From assembly GCF_900112345.1 (NCBI RefSeq), contig NZ_FOLB01000001.1:514307-578306 (forward strand): DNA of 64,000 nt, given 5' to 3'. Both the position numbers and the translations under genes were made by a program. The notes under the pieces are model-generated. The model was not told the DNA's origin and ran no database searches. It was given only the letters and a program-made list of their open reading frames with translations. This DNA is from Nocardioides terrae (lineage in GTDB: Bacteria; Actinomycetota; Actinomycetes; Propionibacteriales; Nocardioidaceae). Shown here piece after piece: positions 55,158 through 63,752 of the stretch; positions within the stretch are counted from its first letter, which is position 1, and each line of letters opens with the position of its first letter.

Positions 55158-55637
55158 TCACCGGTCGAGGGCCCGCTCGTGGACCGCGCGCATCTCCTCG
55201 TCGTACGGCGCGACCGGGCCGACGACCTCCAGCCCCGGTGCGACATCGGTGATCGCGAGCGGTCGCACCGGCGACCCCGACAGCCCCCAGCCGGTCCGCC
55301 AGCCGGAGAGCTGCTCGGCGGAGGCGGCGTAGACGACCCTGCCCAGGCCGGCCCACCCGTGCGCCGCGGCGCACATCGGGCAGTGCTCGCCGGAGGTGTA
55401 GACCGTGGTGGCCGCCCGCTCGGCCACCGGCAGGTGCGCGATCGCCCAGCGGGCGAGGGCCAGCTCGGGGTGCGCGGTCGGGTCGCTCTCGGTGTGCTCG
55501 AGGTTGCGCGCCTCGGCGAGGAGGTCGCCGTCGCTGTCGACGAGCACCGACCCGAACGGGTCGTCCCCCGCCTCCAGCGCCTCGACGGCGAGCGTGACGC
55601 AGCGGCGCAGGTGCACCGAGTCGACGTTCTCGGTCAT
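55158..55637 (-). CDS. Nucleoside/guanine deaminase-like protein
   Basis: The 159-residue zinc enzyme is of the cytidine deaminase-like superfamily. It has the zinc and proton-shuttle motif HPELALARWA (usually H[AP]E, about residues 56-65) and EHCPMCAAAHGWAGLGRVVYAAS (about 84-106) with the two zinc cysteines. It resembles guanine deaminases or small nucleoside deaminases more than TadA. ATG 55637 has GAGGG 7 bases upstream. Confidence 0.85.
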   Translation of the reverse strand: MTENVDSVHLRRCVTLAVEALEAGDDPFGSVLVDSDGDLLAEARNLEHTESDPTAHPELALARWAIAHLPVAERAATTVYTSGEHCPMCAAAHGWAGLGRVVYAASAEQLSGWRTGWGLSGSPVRPLAITDVAPGLEVVGPVAPYDEEMRAVHERALDR

Positions 55638-55658
55638 CGGATGGCCCTCGTCGTCGCC

Positions 55659-56774
55659 TCAGTAGCGGGCGAGCCGTGCGACCCGCCCGTCGCCACCGGC
55701 GGCCCAGCAGGATCCGTCGTGGGTGCAGTCGAGGGCGTGGTAGCCCAGCGTGCTGACGTGGGTCCAGCTGCGGCCGCCGTCTGTGCTCACGCTGGTGCCC
55801 ATGACGTCGCCCGACTCGCCCGTGGCGACCAGCCGGTCGCCGCGGCCGGGCAGGAAGGCGACGTCCTCGGCCAGGTGCGTCAGGTCGCCGGCGTTGCGCC
55901 ACGTGCCGGAGCGGCCGGTCGTCGCCACGGCGTCCACGCCATCGGCCGGCTCGCTGAAGTCGCCGCCGACCGCTACGCCCTGCCACGGCGTGCGGAAGGC
56001 CAGCCCGAACACGCCCGCTGCCTCGCCGGCCGGGATCGTGGAGTCGGTGGCGGTCCAGGTCCGCCCGAAGTCGTCGGAGCGGAAGACCCGGGACAGCCCG
56101 CCGCCGGAGCCGAAGTACGCCGTCCGGCCGACCGTGACCAGGCAGTCCCCGCTGGCCGCGAAGCCGGCCTCGGTCGCCGCGTCGGGCATGCCGTCATCGG
56201 GCAGGACGTGCCACGAGCGGCCGGAGTCGCGGGTCGCGAGGATCCGGAACCGCCCGTCGACGGGGTCGCTGAGCGCCAGGCCGCGCCGGCCGCCGGGGTA
56301 GAACGCCAGGCAGTCGTAGAAGGCGGCCGGGTCGGGGTTGACGAAGGCGGTCGCCCAGGTCCGGCCGCCGTCGGTCGTGCGGTAGATCCGCGACGCGTCA
56401 CCCTCGCCGATCGCGAGGACCACTGCCTCCTTCGCGCTGCGCGCGGCCACGTCCCGGAACAGCAGACCGTCGGTGTGGGGCGGGCTCACGTCCTTCCAGG
56501 TCCGCCCGCCGTCGGTGGTGCGGAAGACACGACCCGGCCCGCCGTCGGTCGCGCTGCCTCCGGCGACCCAGGCGGTCCGCCGATCCACCGCGTCGAGCCC
56601 GCGGAAGCTCTGGTCCGGGTCCACCACCGTCTGTCCCCACACCGGCGACCCGTGGTGGCCGGACCTGGTCGGGTGGTGGCCGGGGCCGGCGTACGCCGTG
56701 TTGATGGGGCCGGTGAGGCTGGCCAGGCTCGCCAGGAGCACGGTGGACAGGACGAGGGATCCGAGACGTCGCAT
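55659..56774 (-). CDS. Secreted BNR/Asp-box beta-propeller protein (Ycf48-like)
   Basis: This 371-residue protein has an export signal (about residues 1-29, ending in TAYA). The mature part contains five Asp-box repeats: RTTDGGRTW (twice), RDSGRSW, SDDFGRTW and STDGGRSW, forming a sialidase-like propeller as in Ycf48/YCF48 proteins. No sialidase catalytic arginines are evident, so a binding or scaffold role outside the cell is likely. The deaminase gene follows 21 bases later on the same strand. Confidence 0.85.
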   Translation of the reverse strand: MRRLGSLVLSTVLLASLASLTGPINTAYAGPGHHPTRSGHHGSPVWGQTVVDPDQSFRGLDAVDRRTAWVAGGSATDGGPGRVFRTTDGGRTWKDVSPPHTDGLLFRDVAARSAKEAVVLAIGEGDASRIYRTTDGGRTWATAFVNPDPAAFYDCLAFYPGGRRGLALSDPVDGRFRILATRDSGRSWHVLPDDGMPDAATEAGFAASGDCLVTVGRTAYFGSGGGLSRVFRSDDFGRTWTATDSTIPAGEAAGVFGLAFRTPWQGVAVGGDFSEPADGVDAVATTGRSGTWRNAGDLTHLAEDVAFLPGRGDRLVATGESGDVMGTSVSTDGGRSWTHVSTLGYHALDCTHDGSCWAAGGDGRVARLARY

Positions 56775-56817
56775 GTCAGCACCCTGTTCCTTGCGCGGTG
56801 CTCCTGTCCAGATCGAT

Positions 56818-57831
56818 TCAGGAGACGCTGATGTCGCGGTGCCAGGACTCGGTGACGACGCCGGTGCTCCACCCCATCGCGCGGTAGAGGCCGTCGGCCC
56901 CGGTCGGGCTGTCGGCGTCCACCTCGAGGCCCACCCGGTCCTCGCCACGCTCGGCGGCGTCACGGATCACGGCGCCGAGCAGGGCCTTGGCGACGCCGCG
57001 GCCGCGGGCGTGCCGGTTTACCCCGATGTACTCGACGTAGTTCCCGCCGCCCGGCATGGCCGTCGCGACCAGGGCCCCGGCCGGCACCGGCTCCTGATCG
57101 GGGTGCTCCGGGTCGTCGACGAACGCCAGCCACCACTTGTCCCAGCTGTGGCCGGGCTCCTCGCGGAGCCGCTGCATGAACTCGGGGAAGCTTTCGCGAT
57201 AGGAGTTGAAGTGGTCGGCGAACGACTCCTCCAGCATCTGGTGCACGGTCCAGAGGTCCGCGGCGACGGGCAGGCCGTTGTCGTGCCGGCGCACCCGGCG
57301 GACGGTCACGCCGGGACGAGGAGCGGGCGGGTCCTCGCCCGGCTCGACCGGACGGCTCATCTGGAGCCAGGTGCGCACCTGGGTGAATCCGGACCGGGTG
57401 AGCCACTGCCGCTGGACGGCGTCCTCCGCGTACGGGCTCGCGTCGAGCTGGGTGCCGTGCAGGCCGCGCATCCGGGCGATCGCCCGGGCCCGCTCCGCGG
57501 CCCAGGCGTAGAGCGCGCCGGCGACCTCCTCGGCCTGCTCGACGGAGCGGTCGACGTAGAGGTGCACCATCGTGCGGCCGGCGGCCCGGTCGTGGACCAT
57601 CACCCAGGCGCGCAGGGCACCGCCCGGGTCCACGGCGACCAGTTGCCACCTCGTCCAGGAGCGCAGGCCTGCGATCTCGGACTCCAGCCGCGCCTCGTCC
57701 ACGACGCTCGAGCCGGTGAACGGTTCCTTGTCCGCCCTTCGGAGCGCGACGAGGGCCGGCAGGTCGGAGATCTCCGGCGTACGCGCGCTCCAGGCGGCGG
57801 GCAGTCCGGCGGCGGTCGGCGAGAGCGGCAT
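56818..57831 (-). CDS. Tandem GNAT-family N-acetyltransferase
   Basis: This 337-residue protein looks like two GNAT domains (about residues 15-160 and 175-330). The second has the acetyl-CoA loop YIGVNRHARGRGVAKALLGAVI (about 268-289). The first lacks a clear RGxGxA motif and may be degenerate, as in mycothiol synthase-like proteins, but it is not clearly MshD. The substrate is unknown. AAGACT lies 6 bases before ATG 57831. Confidence 0.82.
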   Translation of the reverse strand: MPLSPTAAGLPAAWSARTPEISDLPALVALRRADKEPFTGSSVVDEARLESEIAGLRSWTRWQLVAVDPGGALRAWVMVHDRAAGRTMVHLYVDRSVEQAEEVAGALYAWAAERARAIARMRGLHGTQLDASPYAEDAVQRQWLTRSGFTQVRTWLQMSRPVEPGEDPPAPRPGVTVRRVRRHDNGLPVAADLWTVHQMLEESFADHFNSYRESFPEFMQRLREEPGHSWDKWWLAFVDDPEHPDQEPVPAGALVATAMPGGGNYVEYIGVNRHARGRGVAKALLGAVIRDAAERGEDRVGLEVDADSPTGADGLYRAMGWSTGVVTESWHRDISVS

Positions 57832-57848
57832 CCCGCCAGTCTTCCAGG

Positions 57849-57923
57849 TCAGCAGACCGCCTTGCCGCCGGCGTAGTCGGGCGGCGGCGGGCTGTCGCCG
57901 TGGTAGGGCGGCCGGTGCAGCAC
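57849..57923 (-). CDS. Possible 24-residue small ORF
   Basis: GTG 57923 to TGA 57849 encodes a short proline-rich peptide with HRPPYHGDSPPPPDYAGGK and a C-terminal Cys. The composition looks protein-like, but there is no ribosome binding site. It could be the tail of a lost gene. Confidence 0.2.
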   Translation of the reverse strand: MLHRPPYHGDSPPPPDYAGGKAVC

Positions 57924-57962
57924 CGCGCTACCGGAAGGTCGTCGAGGTCGACGAGTGATCGG

Positions 57963-58166
57963 TCAGTGCCGCTTCTGGATGAGCACGACGTAGCCGAGAG
58001 CGACGCCGAGGCCGGCCACGATCGGGCCGAACGACTGGGCCGTGCCCGAGGACGCGAAGGTCCAGATGGCCCCGAGGACGACCATCGCCAGCGCGACCAG
58101 CGTCCCCATCACCTTGATCGCGATGTTGGGGCTGCCGTAGCGGTTGTCGAGATCGGGCTTGCTCAT
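57963..58166 (-). CDS. Small two-helix membrane protein
   Basis: This 67-residue protein has two predicted membrane helices (about residues 17-36 and 46-63) after a short polar N-terminus (DLDNRYGSPN). I recognise no family. ATG 58166 has TAACCT 7 bases upstream, a good leaderless -10. It lies between the ERCC4 and GNAT genes on the same strand. Confidence 0.65.
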   Translation of the reverse strand: MSKPDLDNRYGSPNIAIKVMGTLVALAMVVLGAIWTFASSGTAQSFGPIVAGLGVALGYVVLIQKRH

Positions 58167-58173
58167 CGCAGCA

Positions 58174-58179
58174 AGGTTA
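58174..58179 (-). promoter_or_regulatory. Leaderless -10 element of the small membrane protein gene
   Basis: TAACCT, 7 bases, then ATG 58166. Confidence 0.45.
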
Positions 58180-58201
58180 ACGGGAGCACCCGCGCCGCGT
58201 C

Positions 58202-59038
58202 CTAGTCGTACCGGGCCTCGACGACCTCTCCCGTCAGACCGTCGATGAGCTGGGTGCCGTCCGCTGCCGACCGCAGGGCACGCAGGGCGATGGCGCGACG
58301 GTCGAACGACAGGGCCTCCACGTCGCCGGGCCCGGCGAGGATCCAGCGGCGCGGCAGTCGCGTCCCCCGATCTGGACGCCCGGGCTCCGGCTCACGGTCG
58401 CCGGGGGCGACGTACGCGTGGTGCAGCGCCTCGGCGAGCCGGGCGGCGCGCACCCGGCCGATGCCGGGGTGCTGGAGCAGGCCCTCCGGGGCGGCTGCAG
58501 CGACCGCCGCGATGCTGCCGAAGGCGGCGAGCAGGCTCCGCGCCATGGTCGGGCTGATGCCCGGGACGATGGAGAGCATCACCTCCGCCTGTGCGGACGG
58601 GTGGCGGGGAGCCCGGCGCGGACCCTCGGTCCGCACCGTCGGCGCGGCGCGGCGGGCCCGCTTGGCGAGCCGGACGATCCAGGCGGCGCTGTCCTCGACG
58701 TCGAGGCTGTGCAGCACGGCGAACCCGTCCTCCACCAGCCGGCACACCGCGCCGCGCCACGCGTCCTCGGCGAACCCGCTCGGCTCGCCCTCGATCAGGA
58801 GCACCGCCTGCGGGAACGCCGACTGCAGGCGCACCGCCTGGTCGAAGATGCGCCCGTCGCGGATCGACGCACCCAGGTCGGCGGGGCCCTTGCGCTCGAC
58901 GGCCAGCCCGGGCCCGAGGACGTAGTCCCCGACCGGCAGGTCGGTCAGGCGTACGTCGACGCCGGCGGCGACCAGAGCGTCGGGGATGCCGCTGCTCCGC
59001 TCGCGGTGGTCGACCAGCACCGGACCCGTCTCGACCAC
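58202..59038 (-). CDS. ERCC4-domain nuclease with helix-hairpin-helix
   Basis: This 278-residue protein has an XPF/Mus81-type ERCC4 nuclease domain (about residues 5-135) with VDHRERSSGIPDAL, VGDYVLG and the core VERKGPADLGASIRDGRIFDQ (ERKxxxD type). Residues about 160-225 form tandem helix-hairpin-helix motifs (SIVPGISPTMARSLLAAFGS, QHPGIGRVRAARLAEAL). It probably cuts branched or flap DNA as a dimer. GTG 59038 has TAGCGT 7 bases upstream. Confidence 0.85.
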   Translation of the reverse strand: MVETGPVLVDHRERSSGIPDALVAAGVDVRLTDLPVGDYVLGPGLAVERKGPADLGASIRDGRIFDQAVRLQSAFPQAVLLIEGEPSGFAEDAWRGAVCRLVEDGFAVLHSLDVEDSAAWIVRLAKRARRAAPTVRTEGPRRAPRHPSAQAEVMLSIVPGISPTMARSLLAAFGSIAAVAAAAPEGLLQHPGIGRVRAARLAEALHHAYVAPGDREPEPGRPDRGTRLPRRWILAGPGDVEALSFDRRAIALRALRSAADGTQLIDGLTGEVVEARYD

Positions 59039-59045
59039 GGACCCG

Positions 59046-59051
59046 ACGCTA
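59046..59051 (-). promoter_or_regulatory. Leaderless -10 element of the ERCC4 nuclease gene
   Basis: TAGCGT, 7 bases, then GTG 59038; the same hexamer precedes the AAA+ gene at 63342. Confidence 0.5.
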
Positions 59052-59086
59052 CCGGGCCGATCAGCGCCCCGACGTCCCCGCACCGG

Positions 59087-59866
59087 TCACCAGAGCCCGA
59101 CGAGCCCGCCGCCGATCCGGATCACGAACCCGGCCACGACGAGGATGAAGAACACCCGGACGAAGCGGGTGCCGCGCGCGACGGCGACCCGCGCACCGGC
59201 CCAGCCGCCGATCAGGTTGCAGCCCGCCATCACCAGCCCGACGTGCCAGACGACCGCGTCCTGGGGCAGGAAGACGAGCAGGGCGGCGAGGTTGGTCGCG
59301 ACGTTCGCGATCCGTGCCTTCGCCGAGGCCTCGAGGAAGTTGTAGCCGAGCAGGGCCACGAGGCTGATCACGAAGAAGCTGCCCGTCCCGGGGCCGAGCG
59401 CGCCGTCGTAGAACCCGACAAAGAGACCCGTCCCGACAGCGGCCAGCGTGTGGTGGTGGCCGGCGAAGCGGAGCTCGGTGACCTCGCCCATGCTGGGCCG
59501 GAAGATCACCCACGCGCCGACGAGGACCAGGGCGACCAGCACGATCGGCTCGAAGGCGCTCGAGGGCAGGTGCGAGGCGACCACCGCCCCTCCCGCGGAG
59601 CCGGCGAACGCGGCGAGCATGAGCGGCACGAACGTGCGCGGGTCCGGCCGCACCCGGCGGTAGTACGTCGTCGCCGCCATCGTGGTCCCGAAGACCGACG
59701 AGAGCTTGTTGGTCGCGAGGATCTGCACCGGCGCGACGTTCGGCATCCCGAGCAGCAGTGCGGGGAGCTGGATGAGCCCGCCGCCGCCGACGACCGCGTC
59801 GACGAACCCGGCCGAGAGGGCCGCCAGCCCGAGCAGTGCCAGCACGGTCAGGCTTGGGTCGGACAC
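59087..59866 (-). CDS. TSUP-family (TauE/SafE) membrane permease
   Basis: The 259-residue inner-membrane protein has about eight hydrophobic segments and the TSUP repeats GFVDAVVGGGGLIQLPALL (about residues 20-38) and GFYDGALGPGTGSFFVISLV (about 150-169). These proteins export sulfite or organosulfonates or similar anions; the substrate is unknown here. GTG 59866 has CACCCT 7 bases upstream. Confidence 0.9.
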   Translation of the reverse strand: MSDPSLTVLALLGLAALSAGFVDAVVGGGGLIQLPALLLGMPNVAPVQILATNKLSSVFGTTMAATTYYRRVRPDPRTFVPLMLAAFAGSAGGAVVASHLPSSAFEPIVLVALVLVGAWVIFRPSMGEVTELRFAGHHHTLAAVGTGLFVGFYDGALGPGTGSFFVISLVALLGYNFLEASAKARIANVATNLAALLVFLPQDAVVWHVGLVMAGCNLIGGWAGARVAVARGTRFVRVFFILVVAGFVIRIGGGLVGLW

Positions 59867-59951
59867 GCAGCCTAGGGTGCCATCCGGTCGGCGCGCCGGT
59901 TCAGCAGGGCTCGCCCCGGTCGTTGGCCGCCAGCGTCGGGCTGACGGACCG

Positions 59952-61964
59952 TCAGCCGGCCCACCAGCCGCGACCGCCCCAGCCGCCGAACCCGCTCGCA
60001 TCGCCGAAGCCGCCCCGGTCCGAGCGCGAGCCGAGGTAGGAGCCGACGACCGCCGCGCCGAGGTCGTCGAGCTCGGGCGCGACCACGCGTCCCTCGACGC
60101 GCTGGGCCATCGAGTCCACGAACCGCGCGAGGCCGGGGTCGTCGCCCAGCCGGAAGAACGTCGTCTGCGCGCCGAGCCTGCGTGAGTTGTCGAGCTCGCG
60201 GACGGCGTAGGCGATCGTGAGCGGGTGCGGCGGGTAGGAGAAGAAGACCTCGCCGTCGGACTCCAGGTGGGAGGTCGGCTCGCCGTCGGTGACGATCAGG
60301 AGCACCGGCTGGGCGTTCGGGTGCTTGCGGAAGTGCCGGTTGGCGAGCAGCAGCGCGTGGTGCAGGTTGGTGCCCTTGTCCCACATCGCGTCGAGCGCGG
60401 TGAGCTCCTCGATCTCCATCGTCCGGGCGGCCCGTCCGAACCCGATCAGCTGCAGCGCGTCACCGCGGAAGCGGCTGCGGATCAGGGTGTGCAGCGCCAG
60501 CGCCGTGCGCTTCATCGGCACCCAGCGGCCGTCCATCGCCATCGAGAAGCTGGTGTCGACCAGGAGCGCGACGGCGGCCTGGGTGCGGTCCTCAGTCTCC
60601 TGGACCTCGATGTCGTCGACGTCGAGGCGGACGGGCGGGATGGCCCTGCCCTCGCCTGCTGTACGCCGGACGGCGTTCCTGATCGTGCGCGGGATGTCCC
60701 ACGGCTCGGTGTCGCCGAACGCCCACGGCCGCGTCGCCCCGGACAGGTCGCCCGCGGCGCCGGCCCGGCGGAGGTCGCGCTGGCCCTGCCGGCCGCTCAT
60801 CCGCTCGGCGACGTCGCGCAGCAGTGCCTTGCCGAGCTGCCGCATCGCCTTCGGCGTGAGCCGCAGATCGCCGTCGGAGCCGCGCTCGAGCTGGCCGGTG
60901 TCGCGCAGCGCCCGCTCGATCTCGGCGAGGGTGCGCGCGTCGACCGCGGCGTCCTCGCCCAGCTGCCGGGCGAGCGCGTCGAGGTCGATGTCGTCGAGCC
61001 TGCTGCCGGCGTACGACTGGGAGAGCTGCTCGGAGAGCTGGTCGAGCTCGGAGAGCTCCTGCAGCACGCCGGTCCCGTCGCCGAGGCCGAGGCCCTCCTG
61101 GCCGTCGAAGTCCTCCGAGCCGCCCCAGTCCTCGCCGGGGCGCAGCATCTGCAGGTTGCCGTCGAGCCGGGCGAGCTGGTCCATGAGAGCGGGCGACCCG
61201 AAGGCCTGCTGGGAGAGCTGCATGAGCTCCGCGCGCTGCTCGGGCGACATCGAGTTGAGCATCCGCTGGGCGGCGGCCGACCGCTGGGCGAGGGCGTCGA
61301 GGAGCTCGTCGATGTTCTGCGGGTTCTCCGGGAAGAAGTCGCCGTGCTTGTCCATGAACTCCTGGAAGTCCGCGGGGGTGTCCTCCCCCATCGCGTGCTT
61401 CTCCAGGAGCTCGTTGAGGTCGCCGAGCATCTCGTTGACGGCCGCGCGATCCTCGTCGGTCGCGCCCTCGAGCGCCTGCTTCATCCCCGCGAACCGCTGG
61501 TCGAGCAGCTCGCGGCCGAGCAGGTCCTTGATCTGCTCGTAGGCCTCCCGCGCCTCCCGGCTCTGCCAGTCGTACGACGACAGCTCGGTCACCGCCGCCG
61601 CGGTGTTCGGCGGGAGGGAGTCGAGACGCATCTCCCGGAAGGCGCGGTCGGCGTCGTCCATCATCGCGTCGCGGGCCAGCTGCTTGCGCTCCTCGAGGAC
61701 GGCCTTGTCGAGCAGCTCGCGCACCTCGTCGAGCGTCCCGTCGAGGTTGTGCCGCTGGGTGAGCTCGCGCCGCTTCTGCGCGACCTGGCGGGCCAGGTCG
61801 TCGAGCCCGCGCTGCTGGCTGCCACCGCGCCGCAGGAACTCCCGCATCGCCCGCTCGGGGCTGTAGCCGGCCATGACGTCCTGGCCGATCGCGTCGAGCG
61901 CCTCGGCCAGGTCCACGGGCGGCGCGAGCGGGTCGCCGCCGGCGTACTTCTTGTACTTAGCCAT
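59952..61964 (-). CDS. VWA-domain protein partnered with an AAA+ ATPase
   Basis: This 670-residue soluble protein has a long helical, acidic N-terminal part (about residues 1-400) and a C-terminal von Willebrand A domain (about 455-640) whose metal site starts LLVDTSFSMAMDG. A Gly/Trp-rich tail follows (GFGGWGGRGWW). VWA proteins of this type act with MoxR-like or chelatase-like AAA+ ATPases, as in metal insertion or protein remodelling. ATG 61964 overlaps the stop of the ATPase gene by 8 bases. Confidence 0.88.
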   Translation of the reverse strand: MAKYKKYAGGDPLAPPVDLAEALDAIGQDVMAGYSPERAMREFLRRGGSQQRGLDDLARQVAQKRRELTQRHNLDGTLDEVRELLDKAVLEERKQLARDAMMDDADRAFREMRLDSLPPNTAAAVTELSSYDWQSREAREAYEQIKDLLGRELLDQRFAGMKQALEGATDEDRAAVNEMLGDLNELLEKHAMGEDTPADFQEFMDKHGDFFPENPQNIDELLDALAQRSAAAQRMLNSMSPEQRAELMQLSQQAFGSPALMDQLARLDGNLQMLRPGEDWGGSEDFDGQEGLGLGDGTGVLQELSELDQLSEQLSQSYAGSRLDDIDLDALARQLGEDAAVDARTLAEIERALRDTGQLERGSDGDLRLTPKAMRQLGKALLRDVAERMSGRQGQRDLRRAGAAGDLSGATRPWAFGDTEPWDIPRTIRNAVRRTAGEGRAIPPVRLDVDDIEVQETEDRTQAAVALLVDTSFSMAMDGRWVPMKRTALALHTLIRSRFRGDALQLIGFGRAARTMEIEELTALDAMWDKGTNLHHALLLANRHFRKHPNAQPVLLIVTDGEPTSHLESDGEVFFSYPPHPLTIAYAVRELDNSRRLGAQTTFFRLGDDPGLARFVDSMAQRVEGRVVAPELDDLGAAVVGSYLGSRSDRGGFGDASGFGGWGGRGWWAG

Positions 61965-63342
61965 AGACGGTCTCGTCGCCGTCGGTGTCCTTGCCGATCC
62001 TGCGGGCCAGGTAGAGCCCCTCGAGCGCGAGCTCGATGGCTGCCGCCCGCTCGCCGTCGTTGGTGGCGCCGAGCCGGTCGCAGACCTGGTCGTAGACGTC
62101 GGACTCCCCCAGTCGAGGCAGCCCGGTGAGGAAGTCGAGCGCCGTCATGCGGCCGCTCGTGGTGACCATCGCGCCGCTCTCGATCGCGTCGACCAGCAGC
62201 GCGAAGTCGACGCCGCGGAAGTGCTGGCGGACCGTCTCGGCGGTCGCGGTGCGCAGCAGGTGGGTGAGGATCTCGTCCTCCCGGCCCTCCTCGCCCGACT
62301 CGAACTCCACCTTGCCACCGAGCACCTCGACGGCGGTGTGCAGGTCGACGACGCGGGCGACCGGCTCCTCGCCGTGCACGGTGGCCCGGTGGAGAGCGGC
62401 GGCGGCGACGGTCTCGGCGCCGGCGATCGAGAAGCGCGCGCTCACGCCGCTGCGCTGGTCCACGGCGGTCGACTCGCGCAGGTTGCGCGTGAAGCGGGCC
62501 AGGATCTCGACGAGGTGGTCGGGTACGTCGGCCACCAGCTCCGCCTCCTGGCGGATCACGGCCACCTCCGCCTCGAGCGCGACCGGGTAGTGCGTGCGGA
62601 TCTCGGCGCCGAACCGGTCCTTGAGCGGCGTGATGATGCGTCCGCGGTTGGTGTAGTCCTCCGGGTTGGCGCTGGCCACGACGAGCACGTCGAGCGGCAG
62701 GCGGAGCACGTAGCCGCGGATCTGGATGTCGCGCTCCTCCATCACGTTGAGCATCGCGACCTGGATCCGCTCGGCGAGGTCCGGCAGCTCGTTGATCGCG
62801 ACGATGCCGCGGTGGCTGCGCGGGATCAGGCCGAAGTGGATGGTCTCGGGATCGCCGAGCGATCGGCCCTCTGCCACCTTCATCGGGTCGACGTCGCCGA
62901 TCAGGTCGGCCACCGAGGTGTCCGGCGTGGCGAGCTTCTCCGAGTAGCGCTCGGACCGGTGGCGCCAGGAGATCCGGAGGTCGTCGCCGTGGGCGACGGC
63001 CGACTGCTTCGAGGTCACCGTGACCGGGTCGTAGGGGTGCTCGCCCAGCTCGGAGCCGGAGATGACGGGGGTCCACTCGTCGAGGAGGCCGACCATGGTG
63101 CGCAGCAGCCGGGTCTTCCCCTGCCCGCGCTCACCGAGGAGGACGACGTCGTGGCCGGCGATGAGGGCGCGCTCGAGCTGAGGCACGACGGTGTCCTCGA
63201 AGCCGTGCAGGCCGGGCCACGGGTCCTCGCCGGAGCGGAGCTTGGTGAGCAGGTTGTCGCGGATCTCCTGGCGCAGCGGCTTGAGGACGTGGCCACTGGC
63301 GCGAAGCTCGCCGAGGGTCGCGATCGAAGGGGCTTCAGACAC
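61957..63342 (-). CDS. AAA+ ATPase of the MoxR/magnesium-chelatase type
   Basis: The 461-residue ATPase has Walker A GERGQGKT (about residues 70-77), a Walker B that reads GIVAINELPDL (Asn in place of the usual first Asp), sensor SANPEDYTNRGR and LKDRFGAEIRTHYP. It matches magnesium chelatase-like ATPases annotated in actinobacteria as sigma-54-interacting. It probably drives the VWA partner encoded next. GTG 63342 has TAGCGT 6 bases upstream. It is the gene just beyond the rRNA terminator. Confidence 0.88.
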   Translation of the reverse strand: MSEAPSIATLGELRASGHVLKPLRQEIRDNLLTKLRSGEDPWPGLHGFEDTVVPQLERALIAGHDVVLLGERGQGKTRLLRTMVGLLDEWTPVISGSELGEHPYDPVTVTSKQSAVAHGDDLRISWRHRSERYSEKLATPDTSVADLIGDVDPMKVAEGRSLGDPETIHFGLIPRSHRGIVAINELPDLAERIQVAMLNVMEERDIQIRGYVLRLPLDVLVVASANPEDYTNRGRIITPLKDRFGAEIRTHYPVALEAEVAVIRQEAELVADVPDHLVEILARFTRNLRESTAVDQRSGVSARFSIAGAETVAAAALHRATVHGEEPVARVVDLHTAVEVLGGKVEFESGEEGREDEILTHLLRTATAETVRQHFRGVDFALLVDAIESGAMVTTSGRMTALDFLTGLPRLGESDVYDQVCDRLGATNDGERAAAIELALEGLYLARRIGKDTDGDETVYG

Positions 63343-63348
63343 GTGGTC

Positions 63349-63354
63349 ACGCTA
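63349..63354 (-). promoter_or_regulatory. Leaderless -10 element of the AAA+ gene
   Basis: TAGCGT, 6 bases, then GTG 63342. Confidence 0.5.
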
Positions 63355-63400
63355 CGCCGCGACACAAGCGACTTTCCCCGTGTGGAACACCCGGAAATGC

Positions 63401-63434
63401 CAGTAGGGCCACCCCCGCGGGGGTGGCCCTACTG
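63401..63434 (-). terminator. rRNA operon terminator
   Basis: A near-perfect hairpin of about 15 bp (CAGTAGGGCCACCCC / GGGGTGGCCCTACTG) lies 11 bases after the 5S rRNA. Only a short T-run follows on the minus strand. Confidence 0.85.
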
Positions 63435-63445
63435 TGAATGATTGT

Positions 63446-63562
63446 CCGGCGGCGTCCTACTCTCCCACAGCCTCGCGGCTGCAGTACCATCGGCGCTGAA
63501 GGGCTTAACTTCCGGGTTCGGGATGGGACCGGGTGTTTCCCCTTCGCCATGGCCGCCGTAAC
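63446..63562 (-). rRNA. rrf: 5S ribosomal RNA
   Basis: The minus strand reads GTTACGGCGGCCATGGCG at the 5' end, CCCGAACCCGGAAGTTAAGC in the middle and ends near GGACGCCGCC, which pairs with the 5' end. The length of about 117 bases and these conserved blocks identify 5S rRNA. Ends are accurate to a few bases. Confidence 0.95.
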
Positions 63563-63567
63563 TCTAG

Positions 63568-63607
63568 TTCGACCCCCCGGCGCGCCGTCGGCGCCGCTGG
63601 GGTCGAA
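63568..63607 (-). other. Hairpin in the 23S-5S spacer
   Basis: TTCGACCCC pairs with GGGGTCGAA (63568-63576 and 63599-63607) in the spacer 63563-63752, probably a processing structure. I see no tRNA gene in the spacer. Confidence 0.5.
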
Positions 63608-63752
63608 AGCCACTATTCATATGTCACGTGCACCCGGGGGCGACTGGTGTCGCCACGGGTTCGTGGTGTGGTTGTTGTGGACGCGAGCAGTGTGTCTTCT
63701 GCACTGTGTTGGCGCAGGACCCTACTTGTTGTTGGTTTTGTTGAGGGCTTGT

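Noticed and set aside
63563..63752. tRNA gene in the 23S-5S spacer
   Set aside because: No cloverleaf, T-loop or CCA-adjacent stem could be found on either strand.
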